Positions 1 through 8,221 of a DNA stretch of 43,917 nucleotides are shown piece after piece. The position numbers and the translations under genes are program-made. The notes under the pieces were generated by a model. It searched no databases and had not been told where the DNA came from. It worked only from the letters and a program-made list of their open reading frames with translations. The DNA is from Ceratorhiza oryzae-sativae (taxonomy: Eukaryota > Basidiomycota > Agaricomycetes > Cantharellales > Ceratobasidiaceae). Position 1 is the stretch's first letter; each line of letters opens with the position of its first letter. Where the stretch lies: positions 1-43,917 of the forward strand of contig JARWMV010000119.1 of the NCBI GenBank assembly GCA_030998015.1, written 5' to 3'.

Positions 1-1
1 T

Positions 2-270
2 GTTTTAAGTAAATTATTCGGTAAAAATGTTAAATTGCAATTAGTGAGATTATACAACCCTTTCAAAGACAGTAAAATCTTAGCTCAACTTATTGGATTA
101 AATGGTAAAGATTATAAATTCTATAAAATAGAAGATATGCTATTTTCACGAGCAGTCATAAATAAAAATTTAAATAGAAATAGTAATCTAATCGAATTTA
201 CTCAAATGGCTACTATCCTTAACGGAATTAAAATAAGATTAGCGGGTAGACTTATAACTCAAAACATTGT
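2..270 (+). pseudogene. rps3: Inverted partial copy of rps3 exon 2
   Basis: The plus strand reads in frame from base 2 as the middle of mitochondrial ribosomal protein S3, with segments such as LSKLFGKNV, LYNPFKDS and GIKIRLAGRL that resemble fungal rps3. It is the same sequence as the minus-strand exon at 24345-24614. It begins at the window edge and is cut off from exon 1 and exon 3, so in this arrangement it cannot give a complete S3 protein unless the rest lies further left in inverted orientation. Confidence 0.75.
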
Positions 271-1223
271 ACCTGCAGAGTGTCTTGGGAAGACACTTGA
301 GTGGGTGAAACTATCAAACTCCGGGGACACCCTAAAGCCTATGGTACCAAGCTATAGTGGAAACACTATAAGTGGCTGGAGTAATTACCCAGGTACGGTA
401 ACAAGCCATAGGATGAATGAAAATGAAATGGGTTATCGCGGATCTAAATCAGTCTCGCAATCAATCGAGGCTGTAAAAGAGCAACGAGTAGACGGTAGTT
501 ATTGCATTAGACCTACTATAAATACAATGCAATTAAGGTGTACTCTAATGGGTTTCGAAAGAAACTATCAATTCAAAATCCCTTCTAACCAGTTAAACAA
601 AGCACTATTTTCTACTTCTATTCAAGAACCTGTTCTAAATCCGTGGTTGGTGTCAGGACTTACCGACGCAGAGGGCTGCTTTACTATTACAATTAGTCCA
701 AGCTCTAAAATGAAAACTAAATGGAAAGTATCAATACCCCGCTTATCGGCTAAAATCTTAGGTGTAACCCAAGATTTCAGCCGATGCGCGTAGACCCGAG
801 GGGTTTGGTTATCGAGGCCGCGTTCGCGGCGAGGTATTGCGAGGTACCCTGGAACTTTCAGTTCCAGGGTACCTCGGAATCAGACGCCGCGCGCACGCCA
901 GGGCCGCCTTGGCTTGATTATTGACCTTAAGGTCAATATGAGCCAAGCTTGCTTGGCTTAAGCCAGGGCGTTCGCAGGCGTGCACGGGTCAATAAGTTTT
1001 TCAATGAATTTACATATTAAGGATATGGCTTTATTAGAAAAATTGAGATACACATTAGGTGTAGGTACAATCAGAACATCTAAAAATGGCTTGGCGATGT
1101 TTTCTGTGACGTCTGTTAAAGGATTGCAAGTAATTGTTGATCATTTTGACAAATATCCACTTATTTCAGCCAAGTCAATTGACTTTTTAATATTTAAACA
1201 ATGTTTTGAAATCATACCCCCCG
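271..1223 (+). pseudogene. Inverted copy of rps3 intron 2: group I core plus LAGLIDADG half
   Basis: This copies the start of rps3 intron 2. It has the group I core (CUCCGGGGACACCCUAAAG-type segment near 310-335 and AUGGGUUAUCGCGGAUCUAA near 428-447). The first LAGLIDADG motif (SGLTDAEGCF) lies near 650-690. An F2 element (737-988) interrupts the frame between ...WKVSI and SFSMNLHIKD...; removing it with one copy of TCAATA rejoins the frame. The copy ends in an F2-F1 pair, so the second half of the endonuclease is missing here but present in the partner at 21.9-23.0 kb. Confidence 0.75.
737..988 (+). mobile_element. F2 palindromic element, inserted in the HEG copy
   Basis: A 252-bp GC-rich composite of hairpins (including the GGTACCCTGGAAC / GTTCCAGGGTACC stem), starting CCCCGC and ending CACGGG. 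It is flanked by the 6-bp direct repeat TCAATA (731-736 and 989-994). Removing the element plus one repeat gives the uninterrupted LAGLIDADG reading WKVSISFSMNLHIKD. The partner insertion is 23627-23878. Confidence 0.85.
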
Positions 1224-1637
1224 CTTAGGGTCAACCAGCATTGTATTTATATATAAATACATGCTGTTGACCCGTGGGTATGGTTATCGAGGCCGCGTTC
1301 GCGGCGAGGTATTGCGAGGTACCCTGGAACTTTCAGTTCCAGGGTACCTCGGAATCAGACGCCGCGCGCACGCCAGGGCCGCCTTGGCTTGATTATTGAC
1401 CTTAAGGTCAATATGAGCCAAGCTTGCTTGGCTTAAGCCAAGGCGTTCGCAGGCGTGCACGGGTCCCGCCGGCGTTAGAGGGAATCCTAAAGATTCCCTC
1501 GTAGAAAATGACGACCGTTCGTCATTTTCAGCCGGCGGCTAAATATCGATATTATGCCGCGCACTAGCAATCGCAAACGGTTGCGATTGCTCACGTTGGT
1601 TGGTGGGACAAGTCCCACCAGCAACTAACGCGCGCGG
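1224..1637. repeat. F2 followed directly by F1 element
   Basis: F2 (about 1224-1465, including the TATTTATATATAAATA hairpin) abuts a full F1 copy (1466-1637). The same pair closes the other inverted-repeat arm at 22978-23397. The rearrangement junction is the outer edge of F1 at 1637/1638. Confidence 0.8.
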
Positions 1638-2202
1638 CAATGTCGGGGGTCGACGGTTAGATTCTATAGATTTTATCATCGTTCTACCAGATTCTGTTAA
1701 ATGTTCTTTAGATATAATCAGTTTATATATTTTTCCCCAATCCTTAAAATCTTTACCTTTAGTTCCCAATAGAGGATATCTATTAAAATAATCAATTAAA
1801 TTACTTAAATCCTCTGGAGCAGTTATAGAAACTGACCCGTGCCCGCCTACGATCGCAGCTCCGCCTCAAGCGATATTTTTAGGAGTTCTTAATTTTCCAT
1901 GAACTAATTGTATGACCCGTGCACGCCTGCGAACGCCTTGGCTTAAGCCAAGCAAGCTTGGCTCATATTGACCTTAAGGTCAATAATCAAGCCAAGGCGG
2001 CCCTGGCGTGCGCGCGGCGTCTGATTCCGAGGTACCCTGGAACTGAAAGTTCCAGGGTACCTCGCAATACCTCGCCGCGAACGCGGCCTCGATAACCATA
2101 CCCCTCGGGTCAACAGCATGTATTTATATATAAATACAATGCTGGTTGACCCTAAGCGGGGGTTTTAAATCTCCCTATGTTTCCAAGTTCTGCTTGCAAT
2201 AG

Positions 2203-2295
2203 ACCCCCAATGCGTTACCAAGCCTGTAAGGCCAGCGTATTGGGGGGCTATTGCCCCCCCAAACAATGCAGCGTAGCTGCATCAGTTTGGGGGGT
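2203..2295. mobile_element. F3 element with 6-bp target duplication CAATAG
   Basis: A 93-bp element starting ACCCCCAATGCG and ending GGGGGGT, built from two hairpins. CAATAG occurs directly on both sides (2197-2202 and 2296-2301). Removing the element and one repeat restores MYSLLQAELGNIG in the LAGLIDADG frame. Confidence 0.85.
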
Positions 2296-2320
2296 CAATA
2301 GTGAATACATTCCTATATTA

Positions 2321-2417
2321 CCCCAAATTGGGGGTGTAGATTTGCCTGCGCAAATCACCCCCAATTTAGGAGTCCTCAGCGCTTAGGCCGCGCCTAAAGG
2401 CGCGATCAGAGAGTTGG
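2321..2417. repeat. F4 hairpin element (family entry)
   Basis: A pair of hairpins: CCCCAAATTGGGGGTGTAG with TTTGCCTGCGCAAA, then CGCTTAGGCCGCGCCTAAAG ending near GAGAGTTGGA. Other copies: 4474-4571, 8892-8985, 20143-20236, 25318-25414, 27036-27135, 33199-33296, with partial copies near 21498-21535 and 27885-27921. In the HEGs at 2.3 and 4.5 kb the coding sequence continues on both sides; a target duplication longer than 2-3 bp is not evident. Confidence 0.8.
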
Positions 2418-2697
2418 ATTTATATGGCTAGTAAAGACTATTCGAGGGTTAAGAACTCTGTTCAAAGAGGTTTTACCTAAAGAAGGTATATTAATAATTC
2501 CATCCCCCTCAAGCAGACCTGCTAAATAATGTCCTAATTCTTTAGATGAGTTAGAACCCTTATAGGGACTGTTTTGCACATGGGGATTTTCTTAGGCCGC
2601 CCTGCGGGCGATCAAAGAGCGCGGAGGGATTATATTCTTGAATAATGTCTTCTTTGGCTAAAGCTTTAGTTGTAGTGAGTATTGAACTTAATTTTTG

Positions 2698-2911
2698 GGT
2701 ACCTTCTGTGATTACATCTCTAAACCATAATACCATTCCACCAGATACTAGAATGAAACCTAATGTACCGCTCCCTGGATCTCTAGAGATCCAGGAGGCG
2801 GAGTTCACCTCCATTAACGAAACCGTGGAAATAAAGTACTGCAGAAACTGTCAGAGTTAATAGAGCAAAACTAGTTAATATAGGCCAAGGTGATGGCTCC
2901 ACTAAATGGAA
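2698..2911 (-). pseudogene. cox3: Second, broken copy of cox3 exon 1
   Basis: The minus strand reads FHLVEPSPWPILTSF, then YFHGFVNGGE, then TLGFILVSGGMVLWFRDV and ITEGT, i.e. cytochrome c oxidase subunit III residues about 14-74. It differs from the intact copy at 5352-5573 at many silent sites. It lacks the first dozen codons and a start codon. A 34-bp palindrome (2768-2801) is inserted after GGE and brings an in-frame TAG. Like the first copy it stops matching cox3 exactly at EGT and runs into a HEG frame. Probably the displaced older exon. Confidence 0.85.
2768..2801. mobile_element. 34-bp palindromic element (family entry)
   Basis: CCGCTCCCTGG...CCAGGAGGCGG, a near-perfect hairpin centred on CTCTAGAG. 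Here it splits cox3 copy 2 with no target duplication that I can see. Further copies: about 6354-6388, 7045-7079, 26577-26610 (inside a HEG) and 38414-38447. Confidence 0.85.
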
Positions 2912-2963
2912 TTCTATAACGAAGGGGATTGAGGTTTTAAATAATATATCAAACTAGAGGCCC

Positions 2964-3417
2964 CCGCGCGCGTTAGTTGCTGGTGGGACTTGTCCCACCA
3001 ACCAACGTGAGCAATCGCAACCGTTTGCGATTGCTAGTGCGCGGCATAATATCGATATTTAGCCGCCGGCTGAAAATGACGAACGGTCGTCATTTTCTAC
3101 GAGGGAATCTTTATGGGAGGTAGCCTGGACCATGAGACTCATGGTCAAGGCTACCTCATCTGAGGATTCCCTCTAACGCCGGCGGGACCCGTGCACGCCT
3201 GCGAACGCCTTGGCTCATATTGACCTTAAGGTCAATAATCAAGCCAAGTCGGCCCTGGCGTGCGCGCGGCGTCTGATTCCGAGGTACCCTGGAACTTAAA
3301 GTTCCAGGGTACCTCGCAATACCTCGCCGCGAACGCGGCCTCGATAACCAAACCCCTCGGGTCAACAGCATGTATTTATATATAAATACAATGCTGGTTG
3401 ACCCTAAGCGGGGGTTT
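2964..3417. repeat. F1 + F2 composite between the two cox3 copies
   Basis: F1 at 2964-3185 carries an extra internal hairpin (GGAGGTAGCCTGGACC...). It is followed directly by F2 to about 3417. F1 copies with the same extra hairpin are 7638-7859, 10619-10840 and 12172-12393, with a decayed form at 4158-4372, i.e. a subfamily. Confidence 0.8.
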
Positions 3418-3426
3418 GAAGCATCA

Positions 3427-3567
3427 CCCCGCTAATCGATACCCCTGCCAAGACGTGCGCTAAAGCGCAGTTCTCTAGGCAGGGTGTAGATTTGCCTTCG
3501 CAAATCATCGATTAGTGGAGCCCTCCGCGCTTAGGCCGCCCTGCGGGCGATCAAAGAGCGCGGAGGG
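3427..3567. repeat. F6 composite hairpin element (family entry)
   Basis: Nested palindromes: CCCGCTAATCGAT...ATCGATTAG surrounding the GCCAAGACGTGCGC hairpin, then CCTCCGCGCTTAGGCC...GCGCGGAGGG. A second full copy is 11411-11550; shorter forms lie near 31603-31699, 31876-31971 and 36608-36703. At 11411-11550 removal restores [17 protein letters not shown] of a GIY-YIG protein; at 3427-3567 it restores NIMPSMM. At most 1 bp is duplicated, so insertion differs from F2/F3. Confidence 0.8.
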
Positions 3568-3759
3568 TTGAAGGCATAATATTCTTTAATAGAGATTGTA
3601 ATACAGGTAAGGATTTCCGTGGTATTGTAATTCTGTAGCCACTTTTAGTTTTAGTGATTTTTTTTATGTAACAGTTTAAACTCCATTTATCATTTAAAGT
3701 TTTGGCTAATAATTCTACTTCTTCTAAACTGAATGAATCAGTGCAAATAACAACTACTG

Positions 3760-3868
3760 ACCCCCAAACATCAATCCTTGACATTTCCTAAGGAATTGTC
3801 AAGGAATGGCAGTTTGGGGGGTCAATGGCGCCACAAGTTTTGTGGCGCGCATTGCAATCATTGGGGGT
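3760..3868. mobile_element. F3-type element with 6-bp target duplication CTACTG
   Basis: A 109-bp two-hairpin element (stem around CCTTGACATTTCCTAAGGAA, then CGCCACAAGTTTTGTGGCG), starting ACCCCC and ending GGGGGT. Direct repeats CTACTG lie at 3754-3759 and 3869-3874. Removal restores DKTNSVVVICTDSF in the LAGLIDADG_2 frame. Confidence 0.85.
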
Positions 3869-5006
3869 CTACTGAATTTGTTTTATCAAAGGCCTCCCAA
3901 TGCGTTACCAAGCCTGTAAGGCCAGCGTATTGGGAGAGCCTTTACCCCCCGGGCATCCGCCCCCCAATAAGGTAATGGCCCCCCCCAATGCGTTTGTGAC
4001 GCATTGGGAGGCCATTGCCTTGTTGGGGGTCTACGCGCATCGGCTGAAATCTTGGGTTACACCTAAGATTTTAGCCGATAAGCGGGGGTTTGAATCTAAG
4101 GGTACGACTTTTTTCCCTGAGGGATAAAATTTATTGTGTAACTCATTAAAACAAGGCCCGCGCGCGTTAGTTGCTGGTGGGACTTGTCCCACCAACCAAC
4201 GTGAGCAATCGCAACCGTTTGCGATTGCTAGTGCGCGGCATAATATCGATATTTAGCCGCCGGCTGAAAATGACGAACGGTCGTCATTTTCTACGAGGGA
4301 ATCTTTATGTTGAGGTAGCCTGGACTCATGGTCAAGGCTACCTCAAGTGAGGATTCCCTCTAACGCCGGCGGGAGTTTTAAAACTCATCATATTGTAAAT
4401 TTTACCAGTTCTTTTGTCTGGTTTATTATTACTTGTGTAAGGACCTTTTTCACTGCAAAACTCTTTAAACAATTCCAACTCTCTGATCGCGCCTTTAGGC
4501 GCGGCCTAAGCGCTGAGGACTCCTAAATTGGGGGTGATTTGCGCAGGCAAATCTACACCCCCAATTTGGGGTCATAAACATGAAGAAAATATTCTTGGTG
4601 TATAATACCTTGGCCAAATATTAATCGAGCATTTCTTGTTTCATTTGGTTTTTCACTACATAAATCTCCCAGGAGTAGACCAAATAAAATTTGGTTCAAA
4701 TTGTCGGGCAAACTGATTTGTTGTCTTTCTCCGCGCGCGTTAGTTGCTGGTGGGACTTGTCCCACCAACCAACGTGAGCAATCGCAACCGTTTGCGATTG
4801 CTAGTGCGCGGCATAATATCGATATTTAGCCGCCGGCTGAAAATGACGAACGGTCGTCATTTTCTACGAGGGAATCTTTAGGATTCCCTCTAACGCCGGC
4901 GGGTTAGCCGTTTTGAGAATAAACTCTCATCAGGTTTCACAGGCAATAAAGAAGATAACAGAAGAAAATTTACCTCAAATTTATCCATTGTTGCACTGCA
5001 ATCATA

Positions 5007-5208
5007 CCCCCGCTTAGGGTCAACCAGCATTGTATTTATATATAAATACATGCTGTTGACCCGTGGGTATGGTTATCGAGGCCGCGTTCGCGGCGAGGTA
5101 TTGCGAGGTACCCTGGAACTTTCAGTTCCAGGGTACCTCGGAATCAGACGCCGCGCGCACGCCAGGGCCGCCTTGGCTTAAGCCAAGGCGTTCGCAGGCG
5201 TGCTCGGG
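5007..5208. mobile_element. F2 element with 5-bp target duplication
   Basis: A 202-bp F2 lacking the inner TTGATTATTGACC hairpin. TCATA (TATGA on the coding strand) flanks it at 5002-5006 and 5209-5213. Removal gives LFQYDCSATMDKF without a gap in the cox3-fused endonuclease. Confidence 0.85.
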
Positions 5209-5351
5209 TCATATTGAAATAAATTTGTTAATAAATTCTCTAAATCCAATAAGATAAAATAAGTCAAATAAAGTACTGTTATTAACAGTAATAGTAATAT
5301 GTAGGCCAGGGGTAAAATTGTGGTTGTGGCCATTATGGTTTTTATTTTTTT

Positions 5352-5573
5352 CGTACCTTCTGTGATAACATCTCTAAACCATAAAACCATCCCACCAGAT
5401 ACTAAGATGAAGCCTAGTGTAAGCAGCTCTCCACCGTTAACGAAACCGTGGAAGTAAAGTACCGCAGAAACTGTTAAAGTTAACATGGCAAAGCTAGTTA
5501 GTATTGGCCAAGGAGAAGGCTCTACTAGGTGATAAGGAAAAGCTTGATATTGTGTTCTTGTTATATTTTTCAT
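5352..5573 (-). CDS. cox3: Cytochrome c oxidase subunit III, exon 1 (intact copy)
   Basis: Subunit III of the respiratory terminal oxidase, a membrane protein of the inner mitochondrial membrane. The start ATG is at 5573. The 74 codons contain YHLVEPSPWPILTSF, FHGFVNGGE and LVSGGMVLWFRDVITEGT, the hallmark N-terminal quarter of COX3. Identity stops after EGT, where the frame runs into a HEG. A second copy (2698-2911) stops at the same codon, which marks the intron or element insertion site. No further cox3 exon is present in the window, because the region left of 1637 is an inverted rps3 copy. Either the remainder lies elsewhere and is joined in another genome isomer, or this locus is non-functional. 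Confidence 0.85.
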
Positions 5574-5834
5574 TAAAAATTAAATAAAGTGAAAACACGA
5601 GTTATTTTGTTTTGATTATTTTATTTTGTTAATAAAATTAAAAACTTTACCCAATTTTCCTTTGATGACTTTAGCGCACCCAATAAATTTCGCGTTTAAA
5701 TATACCCCGGCAAAGGCCAAGGAGTTACCGAAATAGTCATTTTGCGAAGCAAAATATAAAGGGATCCCGGAACTAAGGCCCCCGGGGGGCGCCACCAAGT
5801 AAAATTGGGCGTTCTGCTGCTCGTCCGCTCTTTG
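5574..5834. other. AT-rich leader upstream of cox3
   Basis: About 260 bases without a gene call. It contains a small hairpin around CATTTTGCGAAGCAAAATA and a GC block CCCCCGGGGGGCGCC. It probably contains the cox3 5' untranslated region; no promoter consensus could be recognised. Confidence 0.4.
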
Positions 5835-6149
5835 TCCTCTTCCCTTTCAGCATCTACCCCCCAAACAATGCAGCGCAAGCTGCATATGTTTGGGGGAAGA
5901 GACCGCTGCCGCTGTTAGATCGCTCTATCTTACCCGTGCCCGCCTACGATCGCAGCTTAAGCTGCGGCCCTGGCGTGCGCGGGCTCGCGGCCAGAGGGGC
6001 CGCCTCGCGCACAACCTCGGAATCAGGCGCCTCCCGTGGTGGATGGGCCCGAGCGTAGCGACGGTCCTCACCACCACGGGGGGTACGATAGAACGGCCGA
6101 TTGCGGCAGCGTACTCCTAATTTTATCGCTTACGCGATAAAATTGGGGT
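5835..6149. repeat. Long composite repeat, copy upstream of cox3
   Basis: About 315 bp, nearly identical to 29138-29457 upstream of rps3. Contents: CCTCTTCCCTTTCAGC, an F3-like hairpin, a CGATCGCAGC hairpin, GTGGTGGATGGGCC...CCACCAC, and AATTTTATCGC...GCGATAAAATT. It ends about 260 bases before the cox3 start codon. The second half recurs at about 32740-32855. Confidence 0.85.
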
Positions 6150-6765
6150 TTTATCTCACAGTACTCCGACACGGGCGTCTAATACCCGTTACCGGGTCGG
6201 AAATATTAGAGTCTACCGCCTGGATTACGCTGGCGGAGCTAAGAGTTGGGGACCTCTAAACAACCTTTCAGTTGTTTTATGTGGCCTCACGACTAGCTAA
6301 GTTAGAGTGACCCCCTAAGGGACCTTATCAGGTCCTTTAGGGGTCTCGTACTCCGCTCCCTGGATCTCTAGAGATCCAGGAGGCGGGGTATACCCTTAAC
6401 TGAAAACGACGGCACGTCTTCCAGAGTGGAGATTAAATCTCCACTCCAAAAGACCTCAGAAAAAAACTTTTAGTAAAAGTTAGCCTCGTAACTAAGATTA
6501 GTTTCAATTAATTTATTTGCACTTACAAATATTTCTCGAGGTAAATTAGCCGTTCGCCATTTGAGGGTGCAAGCCCTCTAGTGAGCCGAATGGAGGGAAC
6601 CTATACAACTCTGATAAGAGTTGTAGGGGCCCCCCATTCCGAATCGTAGATACCAAAAATTCTTTTGTACAGATAAAAGACTTGAATTACTATTTCTTTT
6701 AGGTGAAATGTAACAATGGACTTTTGAAATTTGATCCGCCCTGTCTGTTTTCCACTTCTGATCTG
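6150..6765. other. Spacer with hairpins and a 43-bp motif shared with the nad2 upstream region
   Basis: No convincing gene. Visible: several stem-loops (ACCCGTTACCGGGT, CAACCTTTCAGTTG, CCTAAGGGACC...GGTCCTTTAGG), a 34-bp element and a TGGAGATTAAATCTCCA hairpin. The motif at 6458-6500 recurs at 20821-20863. The stretch 6600-6765 resembles 36436-36475 over CTGTTTWCCACTTCTGATC; its origin is unknown. Confidence 0.5.
6458..6500. promoter_or_regulatory. 43-bp conserved spacer motif (copy 1)
   Basis: Bases 6458-6500 match 20821-20863 with one mismatch. Key parts are seven A after AG, CTTTTAGTA, AAGTTAGCCTCG and TAACTAAGATTA. It is not palindromic and not part of the hairpin families. One copy is about 885 bases upstream of cox3, the other about 720 bases upstream of nad2, in the same orientation relative to the genes. 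A transcription start or processing signal is possible, but so is a simple duplicated relic. Confidence 0.4.
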
Positions 6766-6771
6766 CAAAGA

Positions 6772-6865
6772 CCTCCCAATGCGTTACCAAGCCTGTAAGG
6801 CCAACGTATTGGGAGAGCCTTTACCCCCCCAAACAATGCAGCATAGCTGCATCAGTTTGGGGGGT
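6772..6865. mobile_element. F3 element with 6-bp target duplication CAAAGA
   Basis: 94 bp, from CCTCCCAATGCG to GGGGGGT, flanked by CAAAGA at 6766-6771 and 6866-6871. Confidence 0.85.
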
Positions 6866-6871
6866 CAAAGA

Positions 6872-7637
6872 TGACAAAGAATTAGTTTAGCCCTTTCGGG
6901 CCCTTCCGCCGCCTTCTGTCCCTCTGAATCATGCTTGCATGATTTAACTCAAGCTTCGGAGCCGTCTGTGTACGGCTTAAGCCGCACACAGACGTCTCCT
7001 CTACAAGCGTGAAGTTGTTGCACGTACGTGCAACAATTTAAGCTCCGCTCCCTGGATCTCTAGAGATCCAGGAGGCGGGGTATTGCGAGGTAGCCTGGAC
7101 CCCCGAGGTTCCAGGCTACCTCGGAATCAAAGTCCATACGGCGGCGGGGTCCCCAGGTTCTTCCCCGAGAAGAAACTAGGATAAGGCTTATCCGCTCCCA
7201 TCTTTGATGTGATCAATAAGGCGCTTACTCCATCTACGCTGCAGTACTTTAAGATCTTAAGGTAGGGGTCCCCAGGTTCTTACCTTTCAGATGCCACTCA
7301 AACATGTGCAGCTACGCTGCATTGTTTGAGGGGCATCCGCCCCCCAATAAGGTAATGGCCCCCCCCCCAATACGTTTGTGACGCATTGGGAGGCCATTGC
7401 CTTATTGGGGGTCACCCGCGTCTGTGGTCGTGTTCCAGGAACACGGCCGCAGACGGGAAGAACGAGAAAAACTAAACATAAAACGGAGGGGTTGTAGCTT
7501 CGCCGCATCGGCCCCAACTTTACCTAATTCCCCTATTTTTCCTGACCCGTCCCCTAGCTTCAGCCAGCATTGTATTTATATATAATAAATACATGCTGCG
7601 CTAGGGGACGGGTCAAGAATCGGTGCTTTGCGAAGGC
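6872..7637. other. Spacer made of hairpin repeats
   Basis: Gene-free. Contains hairpins TGTGTACGGCTTAAGCCGCACACA, TTGCACGTACGTGCAA, a 34-bp element, GAGGTAGCCTGGACCC stem, an F3-like pair at about 7294-7412, CGTCTGTGGTCGTG...CACGGCCGCAGACG and TATTTATATATAATAAATA. Most also occur at 31.0-31.25 kb and 25.0-25.2 kb. Confidence 0.6.
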
Positions 7638-8096
7638 CCGCGCGCGTTAGTTGCTGGTGGGACTTGTCCCACCAACCAACGTGAGCAATCGCAACCGTTT
7701 GCGATTGCTAGTGCGCGGCATAATATCGATATTTAGCCGCCGGCTGAAAATGACGAACGGTCGTCATTTTCTACGAGGGAATCTTTATGGGAGGTAGCCT
7801 GGACCATGAGACTCATGGTCAAGGCTACCTCATCTGAGGATTCCCTCTAACGCCGGCGGGCGACGATTCTGTGGGGTTAGTATATGACCCGTGCACGCCT
7901 GCGAACGCCTTGGCTTGCCAAGGCGGCCCTGGCGTGCGCGCGGCTCGCCGCGAACGCGGCCTCGTTAACAATGCCCACGGGTCGTTGACCCTCCGCTTTA
8001 TTACCCCTGCCAAGACGTGCGCTAAAGCGCAGTTCTCTAGGCAGGGCGGCTGAAATCTTGGGTTACACCTAAGATTTTAGCCGATAGAGCGGGGGC
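7638..8096. repeat. F1 followed by F2b composite
   Basis: F1 7638-7859 with the extra GGAGGTAGCC hairpin, a short unique stretch, then F2b 7886-8096. F2b is a short F2 variant: CCCGTGCACGCC...GGCGTGCGCGCG, CTCGCCGCGAACGCGG, GCCAAGACGTGCGC hairpin, then TTGGGTTACACC...TTAGCCGATAGAGCGGGGG. Other F2b copies: 15915-16079, 21079-21243, 22284-22494, 27581-27791, 34146-34356; each of these abuts an F1 copy. Confidence 0.8.
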
Positions 8097-8221
8097 ATTA
8101 TAACTCCCCTGCAAAAAGCCTAGGTACAATTAATTATACCTAGGACTTTTTGCCGGTAGATCGCTAAAGCGGCCGTGGACGGCAGGGGACTCCTAAGGAT
8201 GCTTGCCGGTAGACAAGTATC

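Larger units (their letters stand above)
1..1637. repeat. Left arm of an inverted repeat (partner 22978-24614)
   Basis: Bases 1-1637 match the reverse complement of 22978-24614 (partner position = 24615 minus position), judged by eye at many points: rps3 exon 2, group I core, LAGLIDADG frame, nested F2 elements and a terminal F1 element. Identity stops exactly at the outer end of the F1 copy (1637 / 22978); the next bases differ. The outer limit lies at or beyond the window edge. The arm end inside a dispersed repeat suggests recombination between F1/F2 copies. Confidence 0.9.
1645..2690 (-). pseudogene. LAGLIDADG_1-type HEG fused to cox3 copy 2, shredded by repeats
   Basis: Reading leftwards from cox3 copy 2, the frame passes a spacer and reaches ELGHYLAGLLEGDGII (first LAGLIDADG motif, about 2480-2440). 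It continues past F4 (2321-2417) as NIGMYSLL, then past F3 (2203-2295) as QAELGNIGRFK. After an F2 element come VHGKLRTPKN, a small hairpin, NLIDYFNRYPLLGTKGKDFKDW and HLTESGR, the typical C-terminal part of single-domain group I intron endonucleases. Frame and order are preserved apart from insertions. The far end meets the inverted-repeat junction at 1637, so intron 3' part and next cox3 exon are absent here. Confidence 0.75.
3415..5351 (-). pseudogene. LAGLIDADG_2-type HEG fused to cox3 exon 1, interrupted by about six insertions
   Basis: After ...DVITEGT the cox3 frame continues as a hydrophobic stretch (ILPLAYILLLLLITVLYL) to LTNLFQYD. An F2 (5007-5208, TSD TCATA) intervenes, then CSATMDKF...LLLSSLLPVKP, F1 (4731-4902), and LNQILFGLLLGDL (first motif). 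Past F4 come LFKEFCSEKGPY and TGKIYNMMS; past F1 (4158-4372) PCFNELHNKFYPSGKK; past repeats DKTNS, F3, then VVVICTDSFSLEEVELLAK. It ends at SLPVLQSLLKNIMPS-MM after F6. Pieces are collinear and in frame, so the protein family (LAGLIDADG_2) is clear, although no continuous ORF remains. No group I core was seen in this stretch. Confidence 0.8.

Noticed and set aside
1539..1769. Recurrent peptides such as [13 protein letters not shown] and [16 protein letters not shown] in many small frames
   Set aside because: These are translations of F1 and F2 hairpins, appearing wherever an element is inserted and on both strands; not conserved proteins.
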